Program-made: the position numbers and the translations under genes
Shown here: one piece after another, positions 1 to 9,269 of the stretch
How the letters are laid out: the number at the start of each line of letters is the position of its first letter
Position numbering within the stretch: the first letter of the stretch is position 1
DNA from: JBFWUW01 sp050247075
GTDB taxonomy: Bacteria > Planctomycetota > Planctomycetia > Pirellulales > JBFWUW01
DNA: 64,000 nucleotides
Reading direction: 5' to 3'
Assembly (NCBI GenBank): GCA_050247075.1
Contig: JBFWUW010000023.1
Span: forward strand, 1 to 64,000
The notes under the pieces: generated by a model
Seen by the model: the letters and a program-made list of their open reading frames with translations, nothing else
Database searches by the model: none
Told to the model about the DNA's origin: nothing

Positions 1-35
1 GCGACATGACGTGGACGTATGATGGAACTCGAATC

Positions 36-117
36 GTCGCCGTCGGAAGACGATTCCTACAGAGCATCGGCGATGGAATCGCCTCCTACAGGCATTGGCG
101 ATAGAATCGCCATTTAC
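36..117. repeat. Dispersed hairpin repeat, GGCGAT-N3-ATCGCC type
   Basis: Two small palindromes, GGCGAT-gga-ATCGCC (69-83) and GGCGAT-aga-ATCGCC (97-111), are separated by a cctcctaca-like linker and preceded by a degenerate third copy. The same hairpin with a different triplet loop recurs at 9218-9232 and 29588-29602. This is a dispersed intergenic repeat. There is no T-tract, so a role as an intrinsic terminator is not shown. Confidence 0.7.
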
Positions 118-168
118 AACTGACCAATGAGGGTATGAACTACAACGCTTTCCAAGAGGCTCCTTAAC

Positions 169-1080
169 ATGTTGCACCTGGGAATTTTCTTGTTGGCCGC
201 GCAGGCTTGCACCGCCGATGTGGAACTGCTTGTGCCCGATACCAAACTGGCCAAGGCGGCGGCCGACTGCAAGTTCACCGAAGGGCCCGCCGTGGACGCC
301 GAGGGAAACATCTATTTCTCCGACGGGCCCAACGACCGAATCATGAAGATTGCCAAGGAGGGGCCGGTGTCGGTGTTTCGCCACCCCTGCGGGCGGACAA
401 ACGGCATGAAGTTCGACCAGCAAGGCCGGCTGGTGATGTGCCAATCGTCCGGTGCCGGCGGCGGCCGGCGCGTGGCCCGCCTGGAAGCCGACGGCACGGA
501 GACCGCCCTGGCCGAGCGGATTGACGGCCACCCGCTAAATGCTCCCAACGATCTGACGATCGACCGGCAAGGCCGCATCTACTTTACCGACATCGCCGCG
601 CCCCCCGAGGGACAACAGCCCGACCTGGCGAGCGGCGTGTATCGTATTGACGGGCCAGGTACGTTTGTCCGCGTCATCGAGGGGCTGCTAAAGCCCAACG
701 GCATTGTCCTTTCGGCCGACAACAAGATGCTGTACGTCTCTGACCGCGGCACGCAGAAGCTGCACCGCTACCAGGTTCAGGCCGACGGCGGCCTAGAGCC
801 AGACGGAATCGTGTACGATTTTTCACCCGATCGCGGCATCGACGGCATGACCCTGGATGCGGAAGGAAACATCTGGGCCGCGGCCGGGCTAGACGCCACG
901 ACAGGACTGTGGGTCATCAGCCCCCAAGGCAAGCTGTTGCTACATCGGCCCATGCCGGAATTTTCGACCAATCTCTGCTTTGCCGGCCAGGACTTGTGCG
1001 ACCTGTACTTCACCGCGCAGACCAGTGTTTACAAGCTCAAGTCCCTCAAGCCGGGGCAGAAACCGGTGGCTTGGAAATGA
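169..1080 (+). CDS. SMP-30/gluconolactonase/LRE-like family protein, exported
   Basis: The 303-residue protein begins with a short hydrophobic leader (about residues 1-16, ending near Ala-Cys-Thr-Ala), so it is probably exported. The rest is a six-bladed beta-propeller of the SMP-30/gluconolactonase family, which hydrolyses sugar lactones or related esters with a divalent metal. The usual metal-ligand contexts are present: an EGP motif near the start of the mature protein, PNDLTID in the middle, and VSDRG near residue 190. Length fits the family. ATG at 169 follows a weak purine-rich site (AAGAGG). The gene is convergent with the zinc-ribbon gene at 1142, and no partner suggests its substrate. 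The fold is well supported; the substrate is unknown. Confidence 0.88.
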   Translation: MLHLGIFLLAAQACTADVELLVPDTKLAKAAADCKFTEGPAVDAEGNIYFSDGPNDRIMKIAKEGPVSVFRHPCGRTNGMKFDQQGRLVMCQSSGAGGGRRVARLEADGTETALAERIDGHPLNAPNDLTIDRQGRIYFTDIAAPPEGQQPDLASGVYRIDGPGTFVRVIEGLLKPNGIVLSADNKMLYVSDRGTQKLHRYQVQADGGLEPDGIVYDFSPDRGIDGMTLDAEGNIWAAAGLDATTGLWVISPQGKLLLHRPMPEFSTNLCFAGQDLCDLYFTAQTSVYKLKSLKPGQKPVAWK

Positions 1081-1101
1081 CAGAGGCCCGTTCAAGTACG
1101 G

Positions 1102-1118
1102 TTCGCCTCCTCGGCGAA
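1102..1118. terminator. Small hairpin between convergent genes
   Basis: TTCGCC-tcctc-GGCGAA forms a 6-bp stem in the 61-base gap between two convergent genes. There is no T-run on either side, so it is only a possible transcription end signal. Confidence 0.25.
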
Positions 1119-1141
1119 TAGCGGGGCTGCCCGCGCGCCCG

Positions 1142-1444
1142 TTACCGCAGTACCGAAAGCGCCATGGCGGCGCAGACAGCGGCCACCGCCACTAGCAAGA
1201 TAATCTGCCGGGTACGCTCGGCGGAGGAAGGCGAGGCCGCGTCGTCCGGAAACTCGCGGCGCAGGTAGTCGTCGTAGTCGAAATCGTCGTCCGCGTCGTA
1301 GCCAGCCTCTTGCAGTTGGCCCGCATCAATGGACCCTTCGGTCCAGGTGGTTTCGTCCGCGCCGCAGGCCCGGCAGAACCGAGCGCCAGACGCCACGGTT
1401 TCACCACAGTGCGGGCAGGCAAACGCAGGACGCCGACGTGCCAT
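1142..1444 (-). CDS. Small zinc-ribbon protein with C-terminal membrane anchor
   Basis: This 100-residue protein has an N-terminal zinc ribbon with two Cys pairs (CPHC near residue 10 and CRAC near residue 25), an acidic Asp/Tyr-rich middle, and a single hydrophobic helix at the extreme C terminus (ILLVAVAAVCAAMALSVL). It would be a tail-anchored protein with the ribbon in the cytoplasm. No enzymatic motif is visible. It is divergent in function from its neighbours but lies just downstream of the universal stress protein gene on the same strand (23-base gap), so it may be cotranscribed. The specific role is unknown. Confidence 0.75.
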   Translation of the reverse strand: MARRRPAFACPHCGETVASGARFCRACGADETTWTEGSIDAGQLQEAGYDADDDFDYDDYLRREFPDDAASPSSAERTRQIILLVAVAAVCAAMALSVLR

Positions 1445-1467
1445 GGACCACCAAGGGGAAACAGCCG

Positions 1468-1896
1468 TTACTTTTTCAGCACCAGCACGGGGCAGTGGGC
1501 CAGCCGCACCACTCGCTCGGCGGTGGAGCCGATCAGCAAACGGCTTAGACCGGTCCGTCCGTGCGACGGCAGAACAATAAGTTCGGCGGCGGCGCGTTGG
1601 GCGGCTTCGGCGATTTGCTGGCCAGGGTCGCCAAACGCAACTTCCATCTTCAGGGCCGCGTACTTTGCGCCGGGCAAGCGCTCTCGCAGGGCCAGTTCAG
1701 CATGGTGCCGGCGGGCATCGTGGTCGACGTCGGTCCAGATCAACTCCGGTTCAACCATCTCCACGTTTGGCAGGACGTAGACAACATGGAGATGCGAGGC
1801 ATCGGCCACGAGTTCCAGCGCCGTATCGACGGCGGCCAGCGACTCCTCCGAGAAATCGATCGGCACGAGTACCTTTTTCTTGCGCAGCCACGACAT
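1468..1896 (-). CDS. Universal stress protein (UspA family)
   Basis: This 142-residue protein has a typical single Usp domain: the N-terminal strand KKVLVPIDFSEES and the C-terminal ATP-binding signature PSHGRTGLSRLLIGSTAERVV (G-2x-G-9x-G-S/T pattern), followed by CPVLVLKK. The start at 1896 was chosen because an AGGA-rich ribosome site precedes that ATG and the Usp fold begins there; an upstream extension in frame is Trp/Arg-rich and does not look like protein. The P-type ATPase gene ends 22 bases upstream on the same strand, so the two form a likely operon linking a cation pump to stress signalling. Confidence 0.93.
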   Translation of the reverse strand: MSWLRKKKVLVPIDFSEESLAAVDTALELVADASHLHVVYVLPNVEMVEPELIWTDVDHDARRHHAELALRERLPGAKYAALKMEVAFGDPGQQIAEAAQRAAAELIVLPSHGRTGLSRLLIGSTAERVVRLAHCPVLVLKK

Positions 1897-1918
1897 GGCA
1901 ATTTCCTCCGCGGGAGTA

Positions 1919-4627
1919 TTAATCACACTTCTTTGTCTGCCGGCCGTGCCACAAAAACTTGGCGGCCTCGGACAATAGGCAGGCACTGCTGGCCACGCCC
2001 ATCGCCACCAGCAAATCCGTCGGTGCCAGCGCTGTGGTGTGAAATATCTTGGCCAGCGGCGGCACGTACACCACCGCCAGTTGCAGTATCGTACCAAGCA
2101 CCACCGCGCCCGTCAGCCGATAATTGCTAAGCCAGCCCAGTTTCCAAAACGGATCGATGCTGGACCGCAACGACAAAACATAAAAAAGCTGAAACTGCGA
2201 CAGAGTGACAAACACCATTGTCCGCGGCAGTGCCCAGTCAGCTTCGGCCGCCGCAAGACCGCCGTCGGGCATGTAGTAGTAGAACAGCGCCAGACAACCC
2301 AGGGCCATCCACAGCCCCATGCAAACGATTTTCCAGGTCAATCCATCGGCGAACAGGCTTTCCTCGCGCCGCCGCGGGTCGCGGCGCATCAGCCCGCGTT
2401 CGGCCGGTTCAAAACCCAGGGCCAAGGCCGGCAACCCATCTGTTACCAGGTTGATCCACAACAAGTGAATGGGCAGCAGCGGCACCTTCCAACCGAGCAG
2501 AATGGCAAACAGCATCAGCAAGATTTCGCCGGCGTTGGTGGTCAGCAAGAACCGTACGAACTTGCGGATGTTGTCGTAGACCACGCGGCCTTCCTCCACC
2601 GCCGCCACAATGGTGGCAAAGTTGTCGTCCGCCAGCACCATGCGGGCGGCCTCTTTGCTGACATCGGTGCCGGTGATTCCCATGGCCACGCCAATGTCGG
2701 CCTGTTTGAGTGACGGGGCGTCATTCACGCCGTCACCCGTCATGGCTACCACGCTTCCGCGCGACTGGTGGGCGCGGACAATGCGTATTTTGTGTTCTGG
2801 CGTGACGCGGGCAAAAACCCCAATCCGACGGACTTGCTCGGCCAGTTGCTCATCGCTGGCGGCATCCAGATCGGGACCGGATAATAACAGCTCGTTCGCC
2901 GTCAGAATGCCAAGTTCCTCGGCCACGGCGCGGGCCGTCTCCGGATGGTCGCCGGTAATCATCACCGGGCGGATGCCCGCCGTCCGGCATTCGGCGATTG
3001 ACTGTTTGGCTTCGCCCCGGACGGGATCGACCAGGCAGACGAATCCCAAGAAGGTCAGGTCGCGTTCGGCCTCTTCGGCGTTGGCCGGCGCGGCACCATC
3101 GGCCTGTTGGCGTTGGGCCACGCCTAGCAGCCGTTGCCCGCGAGCGGCCTGCTCCTCCGAACGGCCCAGCAAACGCTGGCGTTCCTCGTCCGATAGCGGC
3201 TGGGAACCGCCAGGAGCAAAAATCGCCGTGGCGCGTTCCAGAATACTCTCAACGGAACCCTTGGCGAAAACCATTCGGCCGCCATCTGGCGTGCCGTGCA
3301 GCGTGCTCATCCGCTTGCGGGCGGAACTAAAAGGAAACTCCGCCACCCTGGGCGATTCGCGGCGGATCGCGGCCACATCCAGCCCGTGCTTGGTCGCGGC
3401 TTGAATCAAGGCGACTTCGGTGGCGCTGCCGATTGGCTTGCCATCCGCGGAGAGTTGCGCGTCGTTTGATAGCGCGGCGGCCCGCAGCAGCGCTTCGATG
3501 GCCTGCTGACTTGGGTGATGCTCCCCATCGTCATTATTAGCACCATCTTGGCTGTTGTCGTCGCCGGGAAGAACGATCTCGGCCACGGCCATTTCGTTCT
3601 GGGTTAAGGTGCCGGTCTTATCGCTGCAGATCACATCGACGGAGCCGAGCGTTTCGACCGAGGCCAATTGGCGGACAATGGCCTTCCGCCGCGACATGCG
3701 CTGCGACCCCAGGGCCAAGGTAACTGTAATGACGGCTGGCAGCCCTTCTGGAATGGCCGCCACGGCCAGGCTGACCGCCACCAGCAGCATTTCCTCCCTG
3801 CGTGCCGTGTGTCTGATCGTCCCCGCCACGAACACAATCACGCAGACCCCCAACACCACAAACGCCAGCTTTTTGCTGAGCGCGGTCAATCGCTGTTCCA
3901 AAGGGGTGGGACCAGATTCCGCCCCCGACAGCAGCTTGGCGATATGGCCTAGCTCCATTGACATGCCAATCGCGGTCACGACGGCCAACCCGTGCCCTCC
4001 GGTGATGGCCGTTCCGGCATGCACCATTGAGGATCGGTCGGGTAAGGCGGCCTTGGCGTCCACCGCCGTGGGCTGTTTATCCACGGGAAACGACTCACCC
4101 GTCAGCGGCGCTTCGGCGGCTTGCAGTTCGGCGGCTTCGACCAGTCGGGCATCAGCCGGGACGAGGTCGCCCCCTTTGAGGTCGATCACATCACCCAGCG
4201 TCAATTCCACGGCCGGCAGAGATTTTAATCCGCCGTCTCGCCAGACGCGGGCGTTGGGTTCCGCCAGCTTCTTGAGCGCCGCCACGGCCTGGGCAGCGCG
4301 GCGTTCTTGAAAGAAACCGATCGTGGCGTTGCCCAGCACGATGGCACCGATCAATAGTGAATCTTGCCAATCACCGACGACCGCGCCAACAACGGCCGCA
4401 ACCGCCAATAATCCGACCATGAAGTCGGCAAACTGGCGAAAGAACATCAACCACAGGTTTGGCGGCTTTTCTTCGTGGAGTTGGTTGGGACCAAATCGCT
4501 GGCGGCGACTGGCGGCTTCATCTGACGTTAGCCCGGCGGCGGCATCTGTTTGCAGCGCCGCCACGATTTCGTCGGGGGATTGGCTCCAGGGCTGCGTAAC
4601 GGCCAGATCAGAAGTGCTTTCGGCCAT
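1919..4627 (-). CDS. P-type cation-transporting ATPase, Ca2+ (P2A-like)
   Basis: This 902-residue integral membrane pump has a cation-ATPase N domain (about 10-80), the actuator motif TGES (176-179), the M4 ion-site motif PEGLP (293-297), and the phosphorylation motif DKTGTLT with catalytic Asp336. It also has the hinge motif TGDGVNDAP and a C-terminal six-helix membrane region. PEGLP and the overall order match SERCA/PMR1-type (P2A) pumps, which export Ca2+ or Mn2+ at the cost of ATP; Na+/K+-type pumps of similar layout are less likely. The start at ATG 4627 gives the complete N domain. The universal stress protein gene follows after 22 bases. The ion is inferred, not shown. Confidence 0.93.
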   Translation of the reverse strand: MAESTSDLAVTQPWSQSPDEIVAALQTDAAAGLTSDEAASRRQRFGPNQLHEEKPPNLWLMFFRQFADFMVGLLAVAAVVGAVVGDWQDSLLIGAIVLGNATIGFFQERRAAQAVAALKKLAEPNARVWRDGGLKSLPAVELTLGDVIDLKGGDLVPADARLVEAAELQAAEAPLTGESFPVDKQPTAVDAKAALPDRSSMVHAGTAITGGHGLAVVTAIGMSMELGHIAKLLSGAESGPTPLEQRLTALSKKLAFVVLGVCVIVFVAGTIRHTARREEMLLVAVSLAVAAIPEGLPAVITVTLALGSQRMSRRKAIVRQLASVETLGSVDVICSDKTGTLTQNEMAVAEIVLPGDDNSQDGANNDDGEHHPSQQAIEALLRAAALSNDAQLSADGKPIGSATEVALIQAATKHGLDVAAIRRESPRVAEFPFSSARKRMSTLHGTPDGGRMVFAKGSVESILERATAIFAPGGSQPLSDEERQRLLGRSEEQAARGQRLLGVAQRQQADGAAPANAEEAERDLTFLGFVCLVDPVRGEAKQSIAECRTAGIRPVMITGDHPETARAVAEELGILTANELLLSGPDLDAASDEQLAEQVRRIGVFARVTPEHKIRIVRAHQSRGSVVAMTGDGVNDAPSLKQADIGVAMGITGTDVSKEAARMVLADDNFATIVAAVEEGRVVYDNIRKFVRFLLTTNAGEILLMLFAILLGWKVPLLPIHLLWINLVTDGLPALALGFEPAERGLMRRDPRRREESLFADGLTWKIVCMGLWMALGCLALFYYYMPDGGLAAAEADWALPRTMVFVTLSQFQLFYVLSLRSSIDPFWKLGWLSNYRLTGAVVLGTILQLAVVYVPPLAKIFHTTALAPTDLLVAMGVASSACLLSEAAKFLWHGRQTKKCD

Positions 4628-4678
4628 GACGCCTACTGGGGTGAACGACCCGATATGCCAGTTAAATCGTGCCGTATT

Positions 4679-7600
4679 CTAACGGGGCACTGCCCGCAGT
4701 GTGTAGTGGGCCTCCGCCGGAAAGAACATCTCGCCCGCCCGGCCAAGCGGTTTAAGGCGAAACTCGTAGACAAACCCGGCCCGCAACTCCGCCAGCTTCA
4801 ACGTGACCGACATCTGGTCGTCGGCCACCGTTATTTCGCGAATTGCTTCTTGACGGCGGTCGAGATCGGGGCCGCCATAGGCAGGTGTGGCGACGCGACG
4901 GTAAGACTCCAGATGGTAGCTGGATACCGCGTTCGCCGCCCCAGTATTGACTGGACCCGTGAACGACAGTTGAAATCCATCCGACACGGCGCGGACTTCG
5001 GCCAGTCCTAGCGGCCAGCCGCCTACGGGCCGGATACGCGCCAGCGAGCCTGTGTTGGTGCCCGCCCCCCAGCCGCTATCGCGGATATTGCCAACGTACA
5101 AATCGCCGTGCGGCGACATGGCACAAACGATGGGTCCCTCGAACGACTCTCCGTCGTCCGGCAAAATGCTGAATGGATAGACGGCGCCTTGGTAGGAATC
5201 ACCGACTTGTTGCAGGCTCATTCTCACCAGCCGCCGCGTATCGTACTCGCATCCGATGATCTGACCGGCGAAGGGGCCAAACAGGTTTTGGCCGCCTGCA
5301 TTACCGGTGGCTTGCGCGGATTCCAAGAAGCAAACGCCGTTGACGCTGCGTGTCCACGGATGGGGAATCTCAATGGCGGCTGGAACCGAGGGAGGATTGA
5401 AACCGGGGCGAGCCTCCAGCTTGTTGATGAACCCATAACGCATGCCGCTTTGCAGATGATTGAGTTCGTTGAACGGGTTGTAATTGCCCTGGTTGTCGGT
5501 GGCGAACAGATCGCCCCGTTGGTTCAGCGCCAGCCCCATGGGAAATCGCAGGCCGGCACTGATTGTTTCCATGGAAAATCGCCGCGGATTGGCGGCGGTT
5601 GGCTCTCGCGGAACAAGTTTGATCGCTGTTCCGCGCAAGTTGGCCGCGGCGGCGGAGCGGTCATCTTGCTGGCTGGGCAAGCCCACGTAATAGCAACCAG
5701 TGTTGTCGCAAGGCAGGCCGACGGCCCAATCGTGGTAATCGACCGTATGCCCCCAACCGGAAGCGGCGGTCTCCCACCGATCGGCCCGGCCGTCGCCATC
5801 ACGGTCGATTAATCGCAGCAGCGCATATTTGTTGATGACATCCGCCATGCTGGCTGCTTTGCCATCGCCCGATGAGACTTCTTGCGGCACCGCCAGACCA
5901 TAGGGAGCGGCCAGGCCATCGGCAAAGGTTTGCAGCGTGTCGAGCAGGCCATCGCCGTCGGCATCCCTAGCCGTCAAGACTTCTCCCTTGAGCGACGTAA
6001 GCAGCATCGTTTTTTCGTCGCGCCAAGCCAGGCCGGTGGGCATGAATGTGGCAGGTAGCGGAAGTTGAATCACCTCACATCCCGGCACCGTGTGCAACCG
6101 CGTGATGGGCAAAGCTGGGGGCGAAAGCTCCGGTGCCAGGTATTGATCGACCGGCAGCGTTGTTTGGTATTCGCATTCGAGGATGACAGCAGCATCGGGC
6201 GACGTAGCGGCAGCCAAAATGGTGGCGATCTGGCCGTCCTGCGACAACCGGAACCGTCCGTCGCCCGTCGTCCGTGCTTGCCAGCGGGCATTGTCTTCGT
6301 CGGGCACCAGTTCGCGGCCATCGTCGCGGCTGCGCCACCGTTTCGGACCCGTCAGTCGCAGCAGAGCGCTAGCACCCACCGGCAGGCCAAGGATTTCCAC
6401 GCGCCGGCGGAAGCCGCTGGCGGATTGCCCGGCAAGAGGCCCTTCCCCTTGGTTGCCATTTCGCGGCGCTTGGGGCGTTGCCCAAATCTCTTGGACCACG
6501 CTCAGTGGAAGATTGGCCTGGGGACCGCCATCGCTCAGCAACAGCCGATGGCCAAATCGCACGCCGTCGGAAGTCAATTCCAGCCAATCGAGTTCCGTGG
6601 GGAACTGCCCTTGCGGGATCGGCTCTAGCGTTTTCCCTTCCAGCAACACACCGATTTCGCTTGGCAGCCCCGCATTCGGCGGCGGCCAGACAGGATCGCC
6701 GCCGACCTCCCAATACCAGCTTTTGCCGCGCGTCCGCTGCCGGGCCGTGTCGCCCCACCACCACCCGGCCAACCGGCAGTCGGCCAGATCCAACAACAAA
6801 TTGTGCCGATTGCGCAATCCAACAGCCAACGGCTTGATGTACACTCGCGGCCCAGATTCCATCACGTCCGTCAGCACGTCGGCGAGACGATGGTCGTCGG
6901 CCAGGCCCGAGTGTCGCAACACACGGATGGGGTTGGGTTGGGGCGGTTCAAAACCTGGCGTGTTGAGTACGCTCCAGACGCCGGCCAACTGGTCGTCGAG
7001 CCGATCGTTGAGCACGCCGCGCACGGGCAGCTTGATCGAAGGCATTTCCATCCGCGGCACGATCCGCGCCGGGTTGCGCACCCATCGGTCGAACCATGGC
7101 CGTCGGATGCGCTCTTCCAGCAGTGCCAAGTCCGTACCGCGGGCGTTGAGTGCTACGTTCTTGGGTTGGTTGCCGCCGATGGCATGGCAACTGGTGCAAC
7201 CAAAGCCGTCCGCGGTCACCAGCCGGCGGCCCGCCAGATGCGCGGCCTGGGCGTCTGCTGGCGGCAACGGTGGACTAACATTGGCTCCTGGCGGAATGCG
7301 GTCTTGCGTTACCAAAAACTCGGCCAGTGCGTCGTGTTCTGGCGGACTCAAGGCGAAACGGGGCATCCGCACCCGCAACCAGGGCCGTAGTGGTTTCTCC
7401 GCTTTGATGGCCGCCGCCAAAGCCTTCTCGTGCAGCTTATCGCCCACGCCCTGCAACGACGGCGGATGCAAGGCCGCCGCGGTCAGCGCCAAATCAGGCT
7501 CGACTTCCAACAGGCGCTCCGTCCGGGCCGCTATGCCTTCCCCAGCACCGCGGGCGTGGCAGCCCAAGCAATTGCGTTCCGCCAGCACGGACCGGCCGGA

Positions 7601-9058
7601 AAGCGCCGCCGCCACCACCGGCTGCTTCCCCGGCATCTGGCGGCGTTGGCGAATACCATCAAGATAGGCCGTCAGTGCGGCGCGGTCGGATGACCGCAAT
7701 TGATATCCGGGCCGACGAAGGCCGGCGTTGGGCGCGGCCAGGCAACTCGCGGTCAGTTCACCCGCAACTGGTTGAAATGGACGTCGCCGCGCGGCGTCTC
7801 CTTCCACTCGCGCTTTTTCCGGTAAGACATGGCACGCCGCGCACCGGAATTGCTTAATCAGCTGTCGGCCGCGCTCCATTCGCTCCGCCGTCGTTGGCGG
7901 TTCCGCGGACGGTTCAATGGCATCTTGGCCGCCGTTGAACGTCGCCAGATAGGCCGCCAGGTGCGAGATCTCTTCGGGCGTCAAGCGAAAGACGGGCATC
8001 CGCGCGCTCGGATTCAGTTCGTGCGGCGCGGCTAGCCAGTGGGCCAAGAAATCCGCCGGCCGCTTCTGTCGCACTTTTTTCAGGTCGCCGCCCCCAAACA
8101 GTCCTCCCTCGCCCAAGCGGTCTACCTCGTGGCAGGCCAAGCATCCCACGGTACGAAACAGCAATGCTCCTTGCTCGGCCTTGCCGGGCGGTGGCGGCTT
8201 GTACGGCGGAACGGTTTCACTGGTCGAAAGCAACACATCGGCGACGCTTTCGGCGTCAGCTAGGCTCAGCCCCAGGTACGGCATTCGCCGTGAGATTTCG
8301 CCCGCCGAAGTGATTTCTCGTGATTGTTCTCTTGGCGGTATCGGCGATTGTTCCTCACCGTGCGATTGCAGCCAGGCGACCAGCCAGCCGCGGTCGATGT
8401 GGCCCGCCAATCGCGAGAGGGCCGGCCCTTGTAGCGGCGCGGTGTCGGCGGGAAGTTCGTGGCATGCTCCGCAACGCAAGGCTCGCGAAAGGAGTTCTCC
8501 CCGTTCAAAGCGGCTGTCGGGCGTGTCGAACGGTTCATGCCACAACCAGCGGTCGGCCAACGGCTCTAACTGAAATTGCGGGCCTTGCCAATACAAGGCA
8601 ATTCGGCCTGTGCCTTGTCCACGACGATAGGCGACATGCAGCGGGTAATAGCCAAAGTCGAGCTCGATCGGCTCGGCCGCCATCCAGCCCGGTTCATCGC
8701 CGTGACTGTCCAGAATGACTCGGCCGGCAAGTTCAATCCGCACGCTGCCCGCGGCAAAGACATGCAGCCGATAACCGCCAGAATCGACGGCTAACAGGCG
8801 TCCGCGCCAATCAACTTCAAAAGGGCCGTCACTCAGCCGGGTGTCGGGCGGGTTGGCACCCCAGGCAAAAGCAATTTCAGGATCTAACCTTGAGAACGCA
8901 GCCTGGCCGCCCGCCCGATAGGTAGCCACCAGTCCGGGGACGAATTGAGGGGCTTCGTCCTCGTCCTCATCTTGGGCCAAGGCCAAGCTAGAGATGGCCG
9001 ACAGGGCCAGCAGCAATGGCAGCCGAAGGCAAGACAGCCGCGTGGGAAGAGCGTTCAA
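4679..9058 (-). CDS. Giant PA14 / five-heme cytochrome c / sorbosone-dehydrogenase-like propeller protein
   Basis: This 1459-residue exported protein has a signal peptide (about 1-28), an acidic linker, and a PA14-like carbohydrate-binding module (about 38-175). Five CXXCH heme c sites follow (CGACH ~196, CLACH ~306, CAACH ~406, CLGCH ~497, CTSCH ~621). After a long middle region, a C-terminal beta-propeller resembles glucose/sorbosone dehydrogenases (about 1030-1340: FMPTGLAW, APYGLAV, FPMGLALNQRGDLFATDNQGNYNPFNEL). This matches the large heme-binding CXXCH proteins characteristic of Planctomycetes and relatives, thought to oxidise sugars in the periplasm and pass electrons through the heme chain. 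The stop lies 51 bases before the P-ATPase start on the same strand. Substrate and electron acceptor are unknown. Confidence 0.85.
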   Translation of the reverse strand: MNALPTRLSCLRLPLLLALSAISSLALAQDEDEDEAPQFVPGLVATYRAGGQAAFSRLDPEIAFAWGANPPDTRLSDGPFEVDWRGRLLAVDSGGYRLHVFAAGSVRIELAGRVILDSHGDEPGWMAAEPIELDFGYYPLHVAYRRGQGTGRIALYWQGPQFQLEPLADRWLWHEPFDTPDSRFERGELLSRALRCGACHELPADTAPLQGPALSRLAGHIDRGWLVAWLQSHGEEQSPIPPREQSREITSAGEISRRMPYLGLSLADAESVADVLLSTSETVPPYKPPPPGKAEQGALLFRTVGCLACHEVDRLGEGGLFGGGDLKKVRQKRPADFLAHWLAAPHELNPSARMPVFRLTPEEISHLAAYLATFNGGQDAIEPSAEPPTTAERMERGRQLIKQFRCAACHVLPEKARVEGDAARRRPFQPVAGELTASCLAAPNAGLRRPGYQLRSSDRAALTAYLDGIRQRRQMPGKQPVVAAALSGRSVLAERNCLGCHARGAGEGIAARTERLLEVEPDLALTAAALHPPSLQGVGDKLHEKALAAAIKAEKPLRPWLRVRMPRFALSPPEHDALAEFLVTQDRIPPGANVSPPLPPADAQAAHLAGRRLVTADGFGCTSCHAIGGNQPKNVALNARGTDLALLEERIRRPWFDRWVRNPARIVPRMEMPSIKLPVRGVLNDRLDDQLAGVWSVLNTPGFEPPQPNPIRVLRHSGLADDHRLADVLTDVMESGPRVYIKPLAVGLRNRHNLLLDLADCRLAGWWWGDTARQRTRGKSWYWEVGGDPVWPPPNAGLPSEIGVLLEGKTLEPIPQGQFPTELDWLELTSDGVRFGHRLLLSDGGPQANLPLSVVQEIWATPQAPRNGNQGEGPLAGQSASGFRRRVEILGLPVGASALLRLTGPKRWRSRDDGRELVPDEDNARWQARTTGDGRFRLSQDGQIATILAAATSPDAAVILECEYQTTLPVDQYLAPELSPPALPITRLHTVPGCEVIQLPLPATFMPTGLAWRDEKTMLLTSLKGEVLTARDADGDGLLDTLQTFADGLAAPYGLAVPQEVSSGDGKAASMADVINKYALLRLIDRDGDGRADRWETAASGWGHTVDYHDWAVGLPCDNTGCYYVGLPSQQDDRSAAAANLRGTAIKLVPREPTAANPRRFSMETISAGLRFPMGLALNQRGDLFATDNQGNYNPFNELNHLQSGMRYGFINKLEARPGFNPPSVPAAIEIPHPWTRSVNGVCFLESAQATGNAGGQNLFGPFAGQIIGCEYDTRRLVRMSLQQVGDSYQGAVYPFSILPDDGESFEGPIVCAMSPHGDLYVGNIRDSGWGAGTNTGSLARIRPVGGWPLGLAEVRAVSDGFQLSFTGPVNTGAANAVSSYHLESYRRVATPAYGGPDLDRRQEAIREITVADDQMSVTLKLAELRAGFVYEFRLKPLGRAGEMFFPAEAHYTLRAVPR

Positions 9059-9092
9059 GGGGTGAGTGCTCCGCGCTAGCCGGCAACGATCT

Positions 9093-9200
9093 ACCTCTCT
9101 CTCCCACTGGGAGAGGGCCGGGGTGAGGGCCTATTGCGTGGTTCATTTCTTGCCACCTCGCCCTCTCCTCAACCCTCTCCCGGAGTGCCGCGAGAGGGGC
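9093..9200. repeat. CCCTCTCCC...GGGAGAGGG-type palindromic repeat
   Basis: A cluster of palindromes includes CTCTCCCA-C-TGGGAGAG (9099-9115) and CCCTCTCCCGG...GAGAGGG near 9174-9198, with GGGTGAGGG and CGCCCTCTCCTC between them. The same sequence family appears in the element at 52326-52465. It lies in the intergenic gap between rho and the cytochrome gene. Confidence 0.65.
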
Positions 9201-9217
9201 TGTCGGTGGCGCTGATC

Positions 9218-9256
9218 GGCGATGAAATCGCCTCTTACAGTGCCGTCTCCGACGGC
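9218..9256. repeat. GGCGAT/ATCGCC hairpin pair downstream of rho
   Basis: GGCGAT-gaa-ATCGCC (9218-9232) is followed by GCCGTC-tcc-GACGGC (9242-9256), just past the rho stop codon on the minus strand. This is the second of three copies of the dispersed hairpin repeat. It might help end or stabilise the rho transcript, but no T-tract is present. Confidence 0.6.
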
Positions 9257-9269
9257 GATACTACCTGCC

